64,000 bases of DNA from contig OZ023269.1 of NCBI GenBank assembly GCA_964006375.1, positions 126,206,723-126,270,722 of the forward strand. Direction: 5' to 3'. Below are positions 10,711 to 23,045 of the stretch, piece after piece. The position numbers and the translations under genes are program-made. This DNA is from Tillus elongatus. Taxonomy: Eukaryota > Arthropoda > Insecta > Coleoptera > Cleridae. The notes beneath the pieces were generated by a model. That model did no database searches. It saw only the letters and a program-made list of their open reading frames with translations, and was not told the DNA's origin. The first letter of the stretch is position 1, and each line of letters starts with the position of its first letter.

Positions 10711-11695
10711 CACACCGATAACTCAAAAAATAATGGGCCGATTTTGATTAAATTTGGTGAAAAAATTTCTTTTGCAAATGGCTTGGATAATTTCGTTAGC
10801 CAGGAAAATCTGCCTAGGTTTTCCCGGAAAATTTTGTATTTTCTTTCGAAAAAAAATTATATCTCCGGAATTAACAAAGTAAGGGCGACCAAATTTGGTA
10901 CACAGATTTATATCCTTATGAGTAAGTTACCTACCAAAAGACAAAAAAGTTATAAGCATTTAAAGAAAAATAAATTGGGGTTTTCCTCAAAACGTCAAAG
11001 TGGCGATTTAAAATGTCAAAATTGGCAACATTTAGGCAAGTAACTTGAATCTAATACGGGCTATAGAAATAAAATGTCTCAAGAAGGATGCGTTACAAAC
11101 CCTAAAGTCTTAGTTTTAACCGTCATTGTCCTTCATTTTACTAAAATATTTGCAGAAAATTCATTTCAAATAGATCGTTTCTCTGATGCTTGGCAGTAGC
11201 CTTAGCTATAGAGTTTATCGTTTAATGGTATATAATTTTTGTCGAATTTTCGTAAAAAATCAATAAAGCTCAATATATCCGTTATTATATAAGATATGAA
11301 AAAAAATTGTATATATTAATTATAGGGTGTCTTGAGCTACATCTTAAAATAATATTTGTACAATCACAGGGTGGCCCATAAGTCGTTGGTGATACAAATT
11401 TTTTTTTTTTTTTTCAAACATGCCTTATGTTATTGCATTTTTGCATTTTCCATCGAAATATAATGCATGTTTGTAAGAAAATAAATTCTGGACGCAGCAA
11501 GTGCGTTATGGTAGCGAATTTTTATCAAATGTTTCATATTTGAACAGCTCAATTTGCTATTAACCTATAAGGTTGACCAAGAAACGTGTGTTTTCAGGAA
11601 CACTTTAAGTTTACTTTTGGAAATTTTTGTACATTTTCACACAATAAAGTTATTTTGATGAATGCCACATTGTTTTTACTATATAGGTTACACTG
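10483..11695 (+). repeat. Mosaic repeat copy 1 (hairpin, TA, V, truncated terminal module)
   Basis: The 11-bp hairpin stem TAGTGAATTTT/AAAATTCACTA (10483-10511) is followed by the GAGCGC/AGGCC block, (TA)n (about 10614-10706), the CACACCGATAACTCAAAAAA block, V (GGTGGCCCATAAGTCGTTGG at 11371-11390), and a terminal module starting TCTGGACGCAGCAAGTGCG (about 11487). The module breaks off near 11695, where LINE scraps begin. Confidence 0.7.
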
Positions 11696-11712
11696 GTAAC
11701 CAAATTTTTTTA

Positions 11713-11880
11713 TGCTTGAGGAAATCATAAGAGATATATTTACGCAAGGTGACGATAATGTAATCGTGACAAGTGGCGACCTTAACGCTCGAATTGGACC
11801 TCTTAAACAACTTGATGAATTTTTCTATGTACTGGTTGGACACGTCGCCAAAATTTCCAGAATAGTGAGGTGAAACTGAT
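11713..11880 (+). pseudogene. LINE endonuclease fragment (GDLNARIG)
   Basis: The frame reads EEIIRDIFTQGDDNVIVTSG then GDLNARIGPLKQLDEFF. The GD.NARIG motif carries the catalytic Asp and Asn of exonuclease/endonuclease/phosphatase-fold nucleases of LINEs. It is only about 56 codons, broken at both ends. Confidence 0.6.
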
Positions 11881-12046
11881 CCCTGACGTCGGTGATTGGC
11901 CATAGTCGCGGAAAAAGACCGATGTCAAAGAAATAAAAACACACACAACATATGTTTCTTACTATAAATGAAACTTATAAAGGCAAATTTCTACCAAGGC
12001 TTTAACCTCTTTTTTCTTAAAAATTCTCGGTATGACTTGACGTTGT

Positions 12047-12310
12047 TCATATTGAAAATTTCCCTAAGTATTCTCTTATGAGGTACAAAACCCTGCTTAC
12101 ATCTATGGACTGATCCCAGGCAACAATGCCGTATGACAGCAATAAATACACCTCTGAATAGTAGCCTGATAAAAAATTTGCGTCAATTAAAGAGTTCTTA
12201 AGGTTATAAATCATAAAATAGACATATTTAAGCAGGCCACAGACAAAATCAACATGAGATAAGTGCTGATCAACCGTGACTCTAAGGAACTTTTCCTCCG
12301 TAGCACAGCA
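12047..12310 (-). pseudogene. LINE RT C-terminal (thumb) fragment
   Basis: The minus frame reads EEKFLRVTVDQHLSHVDFV then SEVYLLLSYGIVAWDQS, matching the K.LG..LD..L and L.YGI..WG motifs after the RT palm of Jockey-like LINEs. The W motif has D where G is usual. It is bounded at 12310 by a mosaic terminal module, suggesting one inserted into the other. Confidence 0.65.
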
Positions 12311-13405
<1,095 letters not shown>

Positions 13406-13471
13406 ATATTACAAATAAATAACCATTAATCGGTTATTTACCTTTCATTGCAAAGTGTGATACAAGGCTTA

Positions 13472-13534
13472 CAGTGGTGTAATTGTTAGATGCATGGCTG
13501 ATGAGCGAAAGGACGCTGGTTCGAATCTCACGGT
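13472..13534 (+). repeat. tRNA-like SINE head abutting the giant palindrome
   Basis: AGTGGTGTAATTGTTAGATG and the B box GGTTCGAATCT (13518-13528) give a tRNA-like shape. Related heads lie reversed at 27236-27310 and direct at 47793-47866, each next to the GATCAGATT block or the terminal module. It is not a functional tRNA because the acceptor arms do not pair. Confidence 0.5.
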
Positions 13535-14551
13535 TAACATAGACGTAGAGATTTGTGACATCAGAAGAGGTTGTTTTCTTCTCTACAACCGGATTCAATT
13601 TTTACAGCATCCACAGGCAAATTAATTTTCTCTGTGAAGCCACAGAAAAAGTATCTAGTTCTGTATTTAAATCAGATTTTGAATATTTTTTAATTTATTT
13701 AATGTATTTCTATTTCTGTTAGTTAATTTTCTTGTACAAAATCTTCTTTTAATAGCGAATTTTCTTATAAATAAATTTAATGAACAAGAAACGTTTGTTG
13801 CGAATTTTTGTATGAAAAATTATTTAATTTATGGAATATTTTTTAAACGAAATTGATCGAAAATAAGGTTTTAATGGATTTTCGTGCAAACAAATTATTT
13901 TATTTTCAATTTTAATTACAGATTAGGTATATAACTTGAATTTTATGTATTCTTTTTGAAAAGTTATTTTAAAAAAATTTTTACTGATTTTCATGAAAAA
14001 TGGTTTTCAAATTTTCATGAAATTGTTGTCGAGAAAGTTTTTGTGAAAAATTATATTTTGGTAGGTGGGTAAATAACTTGAAATGGTTGGTTGGCCAGGA
14101 AAATCGGACCAGTTTTTTTATTTATTAAATTTATTTTTATTAGCGAATTTTCTTGTGCAAAATGTTATGTTAATAGCGAATTTTCTTCTAACTAAATTTA
14201 ATGAATCTTCTTTGAAGAAACATTTGTTGAGAATGTTTGTATGAAAAATTATTCAATTGATGGAACTTTTTTTAATAAAATTCTTCGAAAATAACGTTTA
14301 AATTATTTTATTTTTAATTATTTTCAATTTTAATTACATATTAGGTATATAATTTGAATTTGATGTATTATTTTAGCAGAATTTTGTGTAAAAAATATAT
14401 AGCCAAATTTCTTGGCTGCTTTCATTAAAAAAAGACATTTGCCTTAAAAATATGTTAATGAAAATTCACTACCATAACGCACTTGCTGCGTGCAGACTTT
14501 TTAAATTAAGCATATAAAACTAGGCTAAAATTGGATACTGTGATGAGCACT

Positions 14552-14741
14552 GATAAGTACAATTTGCAGAAATGAAATCACCAAAACACATCTTTCAAAG
14601 ACCTGACAATCGTTTCACTAACAAAGTTAGCATCATCATATTCTAGATAGAATTTTGTATCCTCTGATGACGCTAACTTTCTTAATTTCAGGTCTTTGAA
14701 ATATGTGTCATGGTGATTTGGGTTCTCCAAAGTGTACTTAT
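14552..14741. mobile_element. Foldback MITE, left-arm copy
   Basis: Arms of about 80 bp run ATAAGTACAATTTGCAG... against ...CTCCAAAGTGTACTTAT, with a short centre near ATTCTAGATAGAAT. The pair encloses no frame. The mirror copy is at 19554-19742 and a partial copy near 10385-10470. Confidence 0.65.
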
Positions 14742-14765
14742 GAGCATATTAAAATTTTTAAATGA

Positions 14766-14856
14766 TGTATCTTACGAAAAACCTCCGTAACGTCAACAAA
14801 TAAATCTCATCCAATATAACTATTTTTTAACGTTACGGCTTTTTTTCGTAGGATGC
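14766..14856. mobile_element. Short MITE with TACGAAAAA...CCGTAACG ends, left-arm copy
   Basis: TTACGAAAAACCTCCGTAAC near the left end is matched by its imperfect complement GTTACGGCTTTTTTTCGTA at the right end, around a 36-bp centre. The mirror copy is at 19439-19530. Confidence 0.55.
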
Positions 14857-14997
14857 TTAATTTAACAATTTTAATAGGTATGCTTAATTAAAGAAATTTG
14901 AAGAATCATTAAATACAATACACAATCCGATCTGTTATTATTACAGCTGAATAAAAAACCCCAAAAAATAAAAAAGACATCAATTCTCTAGGAAGAT

Positions 14998-15062
14998 TTG
15001 AACCAACACTTATAAGGTTAAAGTCGGAAACGTTAGCCATAGCACCACGGAACACTTCAAAA
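14998..15062 (-). repeat. tRNA-like sequence, left-arm copy
   Basis: On the minus strand it reads TCCGTGGTGCTATGGCTAAC with a B box GGTTCAAATCT. It is the mirror of 18690-18760. Confidence 0.5.
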
Positions 15063-15779
15063 ATATTGGTTTAATTGATGGGATATTCTTATATAATATA
15101 TAATTATTGATCAATTCTTTTTATAAATGTCAAACGAAACTCAAAGTGGCAGACTAGCTAGTTCAGTTTACTTTGACTGTGTTCTAGCTTAACATATCGC
15201 ACATCACACTGACAGTAATATTAGGTGAATTAGAAGGCAATTAAAAAGTAATCGACAAACATGTAAATAATCTACCTAAAACTTTTGGAGCTGTGTATGG
15301 CAGCGTAACATAGTTACAACGTTAATTGGTTTAGACGTAGATTAACTCTTTTAAATAATATACAGCACGTATAAGTATTAGACGCAGTTATTCTAATCTG
15401 TAATTTCAATATTTTGTTAGTTTAACGCTATCGGGTAATGATTTAATTCGTACTTCGTGCGTATTCGGAATCCGCAATGCACTTGCAAAAGAAAGCTTGG
15501 TAACTTTGATATACAAACAAATAATATTTTAACGTAAATACAAAATTTAGAAATCCATTGTTAAATAAAAATACAGTGAATAAATAAAACATGTACTTCA
15601 TTCAACAACTACATTTATAATCAGCAGGAATTATTTCCGATATGTTACATATTATTATTCTAACCTACGTTGCGATTATAATTCATAGTTTTGAACTAGA
15701 TGGCAGCAGCATCTTCCAAGTAACTTTTTTATAATAAACACTTCTGATGAATACCGACTCGTATCTTAGATTCTCTAAC
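15063..15779. other. Palindrome left-arm interior, no coding content
   Basis: Unique A+T-rich sequence repeated in inverted form at about 17961-18689. It has no recognisable frame. The two copies differ at only a few percent of positions by eye. Confidence 0.5.
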
Positions 15780-15995
15780 GGGCCTGGGTGCTTATTTTCG
15801 ACCAAAGAAAGACACACTCAACTCTATAGACGACTGCAACCTTCCCCCATATCATGTCATTTAATTTCGTTGTTTGTTAATCATGTGTTGCAATTGATCC
15901 AACTTTATTTTTTATTGTTATCGGGTTGCAGTCGTCTGAAGAGTTCCTAAGGAGACTGGCACTGCTATCGCATGAGCAAATAAGCATCCAGGCCC
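15780..15995. mobile_element. 216-bp MITE (GGGCCTGG TIR), left-arm copy
   Basis: The ends are GGGCCTGGGTGCTTATTT (15780-15797) and AAATAAGCATCCAGGCCC (15978-15995), complementary except for one site. An inner inverted pair, AGACGACTGCAACC (15828-15841) and GGTTGCAGTCGTCT (15924-15937), makes a second stem. The open frame across it is a by-product of this structure, not a gene. Confidence 0.7.
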
Positions 15996-16157
15996 AAAAA
16001 ATAAATCAAACAAAAAAAATCATTATAGGTTCGTTACGCCGAAGAACTTTGTTGTATCAAATATTATAGGAGGTATTATTATTGTTGTACTAGCGTCTAC
16101 GAATAGTAATCTCACTGCGCGGCCAGGGCTTCCACAAGCGCAATAAGTACAAAAAGT

Positions 16158-16515
16158 CTGGACGCAGCAAGTGCGTTATGGTAGTTAATTTTAATAAAAT
16201 AAATTTTTCTTTTTTAAGGAAGCAGGCATCAAATTTGGCAAAATATTTTTTACACCATATGTTGCTAAAAGAATACATAAAATTCAAATTATATACCTAA
16301 TCTGTAATTAAAAATAAAATTTTTTGCACGAATATCCATTAAAACCCATTGTCGACGAATTTCGTTTAAAAAATGTGCCATTAATTGAATAATTTTTCAT
16401 ACAAAAATTCCCAACAAATGTTTTTTCATTAAATTCATTTATGATTTCATTCGCTATTAAAAGCATATTTTGTACAAGAAAATTCGCTAAAAAAAAAAAA
16501 TTAAATATATTTTTT
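16158..16515 (-). repeat. Terminal module closing the left arm
   Basis: It begins AGTCTGGACGCAGCAAGTGC and reads inward as the X-type terminal module. Its mirror ends at 17582. Confidence 0.6.
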
Positions 16516-17229
16516 TTAAAAGTGGTCCGATTTTCCTGGCCAAAGAACCATTTCAAGGTATTTACCCACCTACCAAAATATAATTTTCCACAAAAACTTT
16601 TTCAACGGAACAACAATAATTTCATGAAAATTTGCAAACAATTTTTCAAGAAAGTCTGGAAACATTTTTTAAATAACTTATTAAACATTTATCATTAGTT
16701 ACCAAAATTTCACAAAAACATCCTACAAAAAATGATTTCTACGAAGTACAAAAAAATTTCTGCGAAAACTGGTTAAATATCTTTTACCCAAAATATGGCT
16801 AAAATAATACATAAAATTCAAATTATATACCTAATTGTAATTGAAATTGAAAAAAAAATATTTGTTTGCACGAAAACCCATTAAAACCTTATTTTGAATT
16901 AAATTAAATTGAAAAATATATATATATATATAGATTTCTCTTTCAATTTTTTTTTAACCTTTTTTCGTTTTAACTTTGTGTGTGTAATTCCAATATTTTT
17001 TAGCTACTTTTTAGACTTTTAATTCAAGTCTAATAGCAGCTGTTGTTGCCCTTAGTTGGTAAAGCCGTTCCACAGTTAACATAGACGTAGAGACTTGTGA
17101 CATGAGAAGAGGTTGTTTTCTTCTCTACAACCGGATTCAATTTTTACAGCATCGACAGGCAAAAGAATTCTGTCAGTGAAGCCACAGAATACTTATCTAG
17201 TTATGTATTTAGATCAGATTTTGAGTATT
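16516..17229. other. Palindrome spacer
   Basis: This central 0.7 kb is not mirrored. It holds a further reversed X-type piece (GTGGTCCGATTTTCCTGGCC near 16523), a short (TA)n (16918-16931) and a direct X-type start (GTTAACATAGACGTAGAG at 17076). No coding frame. Confidence 0.5.
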
Positions 17230-17744
17230 TTTAAATATATTTAATTCATTTCTATTAGCTAATTTTCTTGTAAAAAGCGAATTTTCTTATAAATGAATTT
17301 AATGTATTTTCTTTGAAGAAACATTTGTTGCGAATTTTTGTAAGAAAAATTATTCAATTAATGGCACATTTTTTAAACGAAATTCGTCGACAATGGGTTT
17401 TAATGGATATTCGTGCAAACAATTTTATTTCTAATTACCGATTAGGTATATAATTTGAATTTTATGTATTCTTTTAGCAACATTTGGTGTAAAAAATATT
17501 TTGCCAAATTTGATGCCTGCTTCCTTAAAAAACAATTTATTTTATTAAAATTCACTACCATAACGCACTTGCTGCGTCCAGACTTTTTGTATTTATTGCG
17601 CTTGTGGAAGCCCTGGCCGCAAAGTGAGATTACTGTCCGTAGACGCTAGCACAACAATAATAACACCTTCTAAAGTATTTGATACAACTAAAAGTTCGTT
17701 GGCGTAACGAACCTATAATGATTTTTTTGTTTGATTTATTTTTT

Positions 17745-17960
17745 GGGCCTGGATGCTTATTTGCTCATGCTATAGCAGTGCCAGTCTCCCTAGGAACTCT
17801 TCAGACGACTGCAACCCGATAACAATAAAAAATAAAGTTGGATCAATTGCAACACATGATTAACAAACAACGAAATTAAATGACATGATATGGGGGAAGG
17901 TTGCAGTCGTCTATAGAGTTGAGTGTGTCTTTCTTTGGTCGAAAATAAGCACCCAGGCCC
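17745..17960. mobile_element. 216-bp MITE (GGGCCTGG TIR), right-arm copy
   Basis: Reverse complement of 15780-15995 with the same length and ends. Confidence 0.7.
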
Positions 17961-18689
17961 GTTAGAGAATCTAAGATACGAGTCGGTATTCATCAGAAGT
18001 GTTTATTATAAAAAAGTTACTTGGAAGATGCTGCTGCCATCTAGTTCAAAACTATGAATTATAATCGCAACGTAGGTTAGAATAATAATATGTAACATAT
18101 CGGAAATAATTCCTGCTGATTATAAATGTAGTTGTTGAATAAAGTACATGTTTTATTTATTTACTGTATTTTTATTTAACAATGGGTTTCTAAATTTTGT
18201 ATTTACGTTAAAATATTATTTGTTTGTATATCAAAGTTACCAAGCTTTCTTTTGCAAGTGCATTGCGGATTTCGAATACGCACGAATTAGGAATTAAATC
18301 ATTACCCGATAGCGTTAAACTAACAAAATATTGAAATTACACAGATTAGAATAACTGCGTCTAATACTTATACGTGCTGTATATTATTTAAAAGAGTTAA
18401 TCTACGTCTAAACCAATTAACGTTGTAACTATGTTACGCTGCCATATACAGCTCCAAAAGTTTTAGGTAGATCATTTACATGTTTTCCGATTACTTTTTA
18501 ATTGCCTTCTAATTCACCCAATATTACTGTCAGTGTGATGTGCGATATGTTAAGCTAGAACACAGTAAAAGTAAACTGAACTAGCTAGTCTGCCACTTTG
18601 AGTTTCGTTTGAAATTTATAAAAAGAATCGATCAATAATTATATATTATATAAGAATATCCCATCAATTAAACCAATATTTTTGAAGTG

Positions 18690-18760
18690 TTCCGTGGTGC
18701 TATGGCTAACGTTTCCGACTTTAACCTTATAAGTGTTGGTTCAAATCTTCCTAGAGAATT
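18690..18760 (+). repeat. tRNA-like sequence, right-arm copy
   Basis: TCCGTGGTGCTATGGCTAAC and a B box GGTTCAAATCT (18738-18748). The tRNA-like gene has no pairing acceptor stem. Confidence 0.5.
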
Positions 18761-18886
18761 GATGTCTTTTTTATTTTTTGGGATTTTTTATTCAGCTGTA
18801 ATAATAACAGATCGGATTGTGTATTGTATTTAATGATTCTTCAAATTTATTTAATTAAGCGTACCTATTATAATTTTAAATTTAAT

Positions 18887-19407
18887 GACGGTCGACTTTA
18901 CCGCAACTACATTTTAACGTGATTATAATAGAATATGGCCTAAAACAGTTGTACATACATTAATAAAGTAAAACAGTGTGGTATATTTCGTTTTCAATAA
19001 CCTTTCAATGATAAACGCAATTAAAACGTTTCGATTTGCAACAAAAACGTATATTTTTGTATGTGAGGTTATGACTGTTGTTTCGTTGACATGATAGGCG
19101 TTGTTGTCAGTTTCGAAGCTATTTACTTGATACTGGGGGAATGTCAGGTCAGGTCAAGGTCAGGTCAGGCAGGCCGATAAGTAAGTAAGCACTGTCCGGC
19201 AGTGCATTCATTCAATGTGGCAACGCTGCTGAAAATTGACAGTTCGAAACGTGAAATTGGTGCATTTTTTGGAATTTCATTTCTCAATTATTCTGTTATT
19301 TCTGGTTTTTCCGTAAATTTTTTTCCGGATTATATATCTACGTTACGTACTCTTTCTTGTGGTGTGCGCCGTTTTGCTAGATTCCAGTTGCGGTTAAGTC
19401 GACCGTC
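18887..19407. mobile_element. 521-bp insertion with 22-bp TIRs, present in the right arm only
   Basis: The left TIR GACGGTCGACTTTACCGCAA (18887 on) and the right TIR TTGCGGTTAAGTCGACCGTC (to 19407) are complementary with one mismatch. The left palindrome arm lacks it, giving an empty-site comparison: flanking TACCTATTA occurs on both sides (18862-18870 and 19415-19423) but once at the left-arm site. The interior has an AGGTC pentamer run (19144-19170) and a hairpin GCACTG/CAGTGC (19189-19205). The frame at 19202-19438 is not recognised. Confidence 0.7.
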
Positions 19408-19438
19408 CCCAGCATACCTATTAAAATTGTTAAATTAA

Positions 19439-19530
19439 GCATCCTACGAAAAAAAGCCGTAACGTTAAAAAATAGTTATATTGGATGAGATTTATTTGTT
19501 GACGTTACGGAGGTTTTTCGTAAGATACAT
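19439..19530. mobile_element. Short MITE, right-arm copy
   Basis: Mirror of 14766-14856. Confidence 0.55.
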
Positions 19531-19553
19531 CATTTAAAAATTTTAATATGCTC

Positions 19554-19742
19554 ATAAGTACACTTTGGAGAACCCAAATCACCATGACACATATTTCAAA
19601 GACCTGAAATTAAGAAAGTTTACGTCATCAGAGGATACAACATTCTATCTAGAATATGATGATGCTAACTTTGTTAGTGAAATGATCGTCAGATCTTTGA
19701 AAGATGTGTTGTGGTGATTTCAGTTCTGCAAAGTGTACTTAT
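19554..19742. mobile_element. Foldback MITE, right-arm copy
   Basis: Mirror of 14552-14741. Confidence 0.65.
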
Positions 19743-21084
19743 CAGTGCTCATCACAGGATCCAATTTTCGCTTATTTTTATATGCTTAATTAAAAAATCT
19801 GGACGCAGCAAGTGCGTTATGGTAGTGAATAAAAATGTTTTTAAGGCAAATGTCTTTTATTAATGAAAGCAGCCAACAAATTTGGCTAAATATTTTTTAC
19901 ACAAAATTCTGCTAAAAGTATACATCAAATTCAAATTATATACCTAATCTGTAATTAAAATTGAAAATAAAATAATTAGGTTGCACGAAAATCCATTAAA
20001 ACCTTATTTTCGACGAATTTTATTTAAAAAAGGTTCCATCAATTGAATAATTTTGCATACAAAAATTCTCAACAAATGTTTTTTCAAAGAAAGTTTATTA
20101 AATTCATTTATAATTTCGTTCGCTATTAAAAGCACATTTTGTACAAGAAAATTCGCTAATAAAAACAAATTTAATAAATAAAAAAAACTGGTCCGATTTT
20201 CCTGGCCAACCAACCATTTCAAGTTATTTACCCACCTACCAGAATATAATTTTTCACAAAAACTTTCTCCACGACACAACAAAATTTCATGAAAATTTGC
20301 AAACAATTTTTCAAGAAAAGCCGTAAACTATTTTTTATGATAGCTTCCTTATTAAAAATTTATCATTAATTACCAAAATTTAACAAAAACGTCTTACAAA
20401 AGATTATTTCTACGAAGCACAAGAAATTTTCTGCAAAAACTGGCTAAATATCTTTTAACACAAAATTTTGCAAAAAGAATACATAAAATTCAAATTATAT
20501 GCCTAATCTGTAATTAAAATTGAAAATAAAATAATTTGTTTGCACGAAAATCCATTAAAACCTTATTTTCGATTAATTTCGTTAAAAAATGTTCCTTAAA
20601 TTGAATAATTTTTCATACAAAAATTCGCAACAAACGTTTCTTGTTCATTAAATTCATTTATAAGAAAATTCGCTATTAAAAGAACATTTTGCACAAGAAA
20701 ATTAACTAACAGAAATAGAAATACATTAAATAAATTAAAAAATATTCAAAATCTGATTTAAATACAGAACTAGATACTTTTTCTGTGGCTTCACAGAGAA
20801 AATTAATTTGCCTGTGGATGCTGTAAAAATTGAATCCGGTTGTAGAGAAGAAAACGACCTCTTCTGATGTCACAAATCTCTACGTCTATGTTAACTGTGG
20901 AACGGTTTTACCAACTAAGGAGAACAACAGCTGCTACTAAACTTGAATTAAAAGTCTTATCTTTCATTAGTCTTTTTTTTTCAAAGAAAAGTCGTTAAAA
21001 TATTGGAATTACATCAGATAACTTGTAAATTGCATCAAAGACGATAAAAAGTTTAAAAAAAAAGCTAAAAGAGAAACGCAGTCT

Positions 21085-21190
21085 ACGGAGATATTTGAAC
21101 CATCGTTACGCTCCTACGGAGGGATTTGAACCATCGTTCCTGTGCTTGTCAGCAATTCCTTTTACCATTTGACCACACTGACACTTAAAA
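21085..21190 (-). repeat. tRNA-like SINE head with duplicated B-box region
   Basis: On the minus strand the A-box-like GTGGTCAAATGGTAAAAGG (21159-21177) precedes a B box GGTTCAAATCCC (21122-21133). A second ATGGTTCAAATAT copy (about 21090-21105) shows a roughly 32-bp tandem duplication of the B-box half. Confidence 0.5.
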
Positions 21191-21229
21191 AATATAGTAC
21201 AATAAGAGGTAGATAACGTGAATAGTCTC

Positions 21230-22125
21230 CAGTTACTTTACCAAAATTTAGGTCTGTAAATTTAAAGAAAAAAAAGTTAGGAGCATTGAAAGGGAAAAAA
21301 ATTGAGTTTTCCTCAAAACGTAAAAAGTCGCGATTTGAAACGTCAAAATTGGCAACATTTAGGCAAAAACCTGAAAGACATACGGATTGTGTAAAGAGTG
21401 TTCTGCAAACCCTTAAGTTTTAGCTTCAACCATCTAAAATATTTCCAGAAAATTCATTTCAAATAGACCATTTCTCTGATGCTTTGGCAGTAGTTTTAGT
21501 TAAGTTTATGGTTTAACGGTCTATAATTTTTAGCAAATTTTCGTAGAAAAAATTCGTTAATAAGGAGACCGCGGCTTTTGAATTCTAAAAAGATTTTTTT
21601 CAAATAAGCGCAAACTAGGCCCCCTAGAATCCATATCCGCGTTTACTTTCTGTTTACATGTATACAGAGTGACGCCTTTCTACGGTAAAGCTCAATATAA
21701 TTGTTAGTATGCAAGATACGAGAAATTTTTTTATACATTACCTATAGGGTATCTTGAGCTGCATCTTATAAAATTATTTTGACAATCACAGGGTGGCCCA
21801 TAAGTCGTTGGTGATACCTACAATTATTATTTTTGAAAATTCCTTATTGCATTTTTGCATTTTTCATCTAAATATGGTGCATGTTTGTAAAAAAAACATT
21901 TCAAAATTCAATAACGCAATTTGCTATTAACTTAATGTTCGTCAGCTAGGAAACGAGTTTTCTCGGAAGCGTTTTAAGTTTAATTTCGGAAAATTTTTGT
22001 ACGTTTTCAAACACATTATTTTTATAAAATATGGTACATTGTTCCTACTATATAGGTTATACCGGTGACGAAATTGACGCCTGCTTTCATTTTTTAATTT
22101 TGCTTTGAGTTGGGGTTATAACTAC
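21230..22125 (+). repeat. Mosaic repeat copy 3, lacking TA
   Basis: It runs from the GTCAAAATTGGCAACATTTA block (about 21342) through the AGGCCCCCTAGAATC block (21619), V (GGTGGCCCATAAGTCGTTGG at 21792) and a 5'-deleted terminal module (about 21895-22110). The (TA)n tract is absent. Confidence 0.6.
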
Positions 22126-22790
22126 AGACTATAGCGGGCAATTTTAAAATGAAAGATCAATATCAACATACTGCTTGAAGTCAACAATGCGTTCGTGCGA
22201 TTTCTAACAGCTGAATTGTATCAGCAGTCAACAGATGAGTACTTGAACTCAGCCGCTAACGGCTGCTGAACACAGCCATTGTTATAAAAACTGATTGTTC
22301 CTAGTATTAACACAAGTATCAATGTAATCGTAAATCAATAAAGCTAATAAATCCAGCTGACTATAACCCTCTATATCAGAGATGACATAAATCGTAGAAA
22401 ATAAAAGTAGAAAATTATTTGACGAATGCAAATGTAAATGTCGCTTAATCAATTAAAGTTAACAGCCGTGTCACAAATGTGAATACAGCGTAACAGCGGG
22501 TATCAGAAATTAATTGGTGCCAGAGATGGAATACACGTTATTTAGTCTACTCAAGGTTTCATATATTTCACAATAATATGACATGATGTGTTTGTTGTTG
22601 CCGTTTCTGATAACCGAAATCACTTGTATATGCTTTTTCTATAAAATAAAAGAATAACTATATTTATAGAATAAATAAATGTAATCAAAAACGTTAGAGG
22701 AAATTAGCATGTCAGCGGTGAATGCGAGCAGAATGCACCTGCTTTCGCTTGTTAATTATTGTTGATAACAAGCAAAGAACATTTCTTGAT
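22126..22790. other. A+T-rich sequence without recognised content
   Basis: No coding frame, RNA gene or clear repeat of this window is found between the mosaic copy and the LINE tail. Confidence 0.4.
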
Positions 22791-23045
22791 TGACGATTGC
22801 TTTCAAGAAGTTTCATAATTATACCACTTGATTTAATTTTTCCAATCCACCTTTTTTGGGTCTTCCCACACTTCCTTTTGTCTCTCTTGGTCTCCAACAA
22901 ACCACCCTCTGTGTCCACTTATCCGCATTTTGTCTAGCTATGTGACCAACCCACCGCCATTTGAGACTCGTCATTCTCTCCATAACATCCATTATTTTAG
23001 TTTTGTTCCGAATTTGTCTATTTTGTATTTTGTCTCTCAATGTGG
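22790..23045 (-). pseudogene. C-terminal tail of a second LINE
   Basis: The minus frame reads LRDKIQNRQIRNKTKIMDVM then LKWRWVGHIARQNADKW and RPRETKGSVGRPKK. This L.W.GH.AR...RW...V..WRPR..R..GRP motif set is the conserved tail of a large insect LINE group often annotated as endonuclease-reverse transcriptase. It directly follows the RNase H LINE below; the two families are normally unrelated, so this is a junction of two elements. Confidence 0.7.

Larger units (their letters stand above)
13533..20896. repeat. Giant imperfect palindrome, about 7.4 kb
   Basis: The left arm (about 13533-16515) is the reverse complement of the right arm (about 17230-20896). Landmarks pair in order: GTTAACATAGACGTAGAG at 13533 with its complement ending 20890; GCGTCCAGAC-type ends near 14495 and 19800; the tRNA-like sequence at 15000 and 18690; a 216-bp MITE at 15780 and 17745. 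A 521-bp insertion (18887-19407) lengthens the right arm, and the left arm lacks about 160 bp. The inner parts look nearly identical; a 67-codon frame is translated identically from both arms (15747-15950 plus, 17790-17993 minus). No transposase frame is visible. Confidence 0.85.

Noticed and set aside
10705..11043. Recurring peptide [21 protein letters not shown] in many places
   Set aside because: It is the translation of the post-TA block of the mosaic repeat; frames differ from copy to copy, so there is no selection on the protein.
15747..15950. 67-residue frame conserved identically at 17790-17993
   Set aside because: Identity follows from the palindrome; the frame lies across a 216-bp MITE with internal stems and has no family.
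18690..18760. Functional tRNA gene (also 9486, 13472, 45410, 47793)
   Set aside because: Boxes A and B are present, but acceptor and other stems do not pair and the sequences lie inside repeats.
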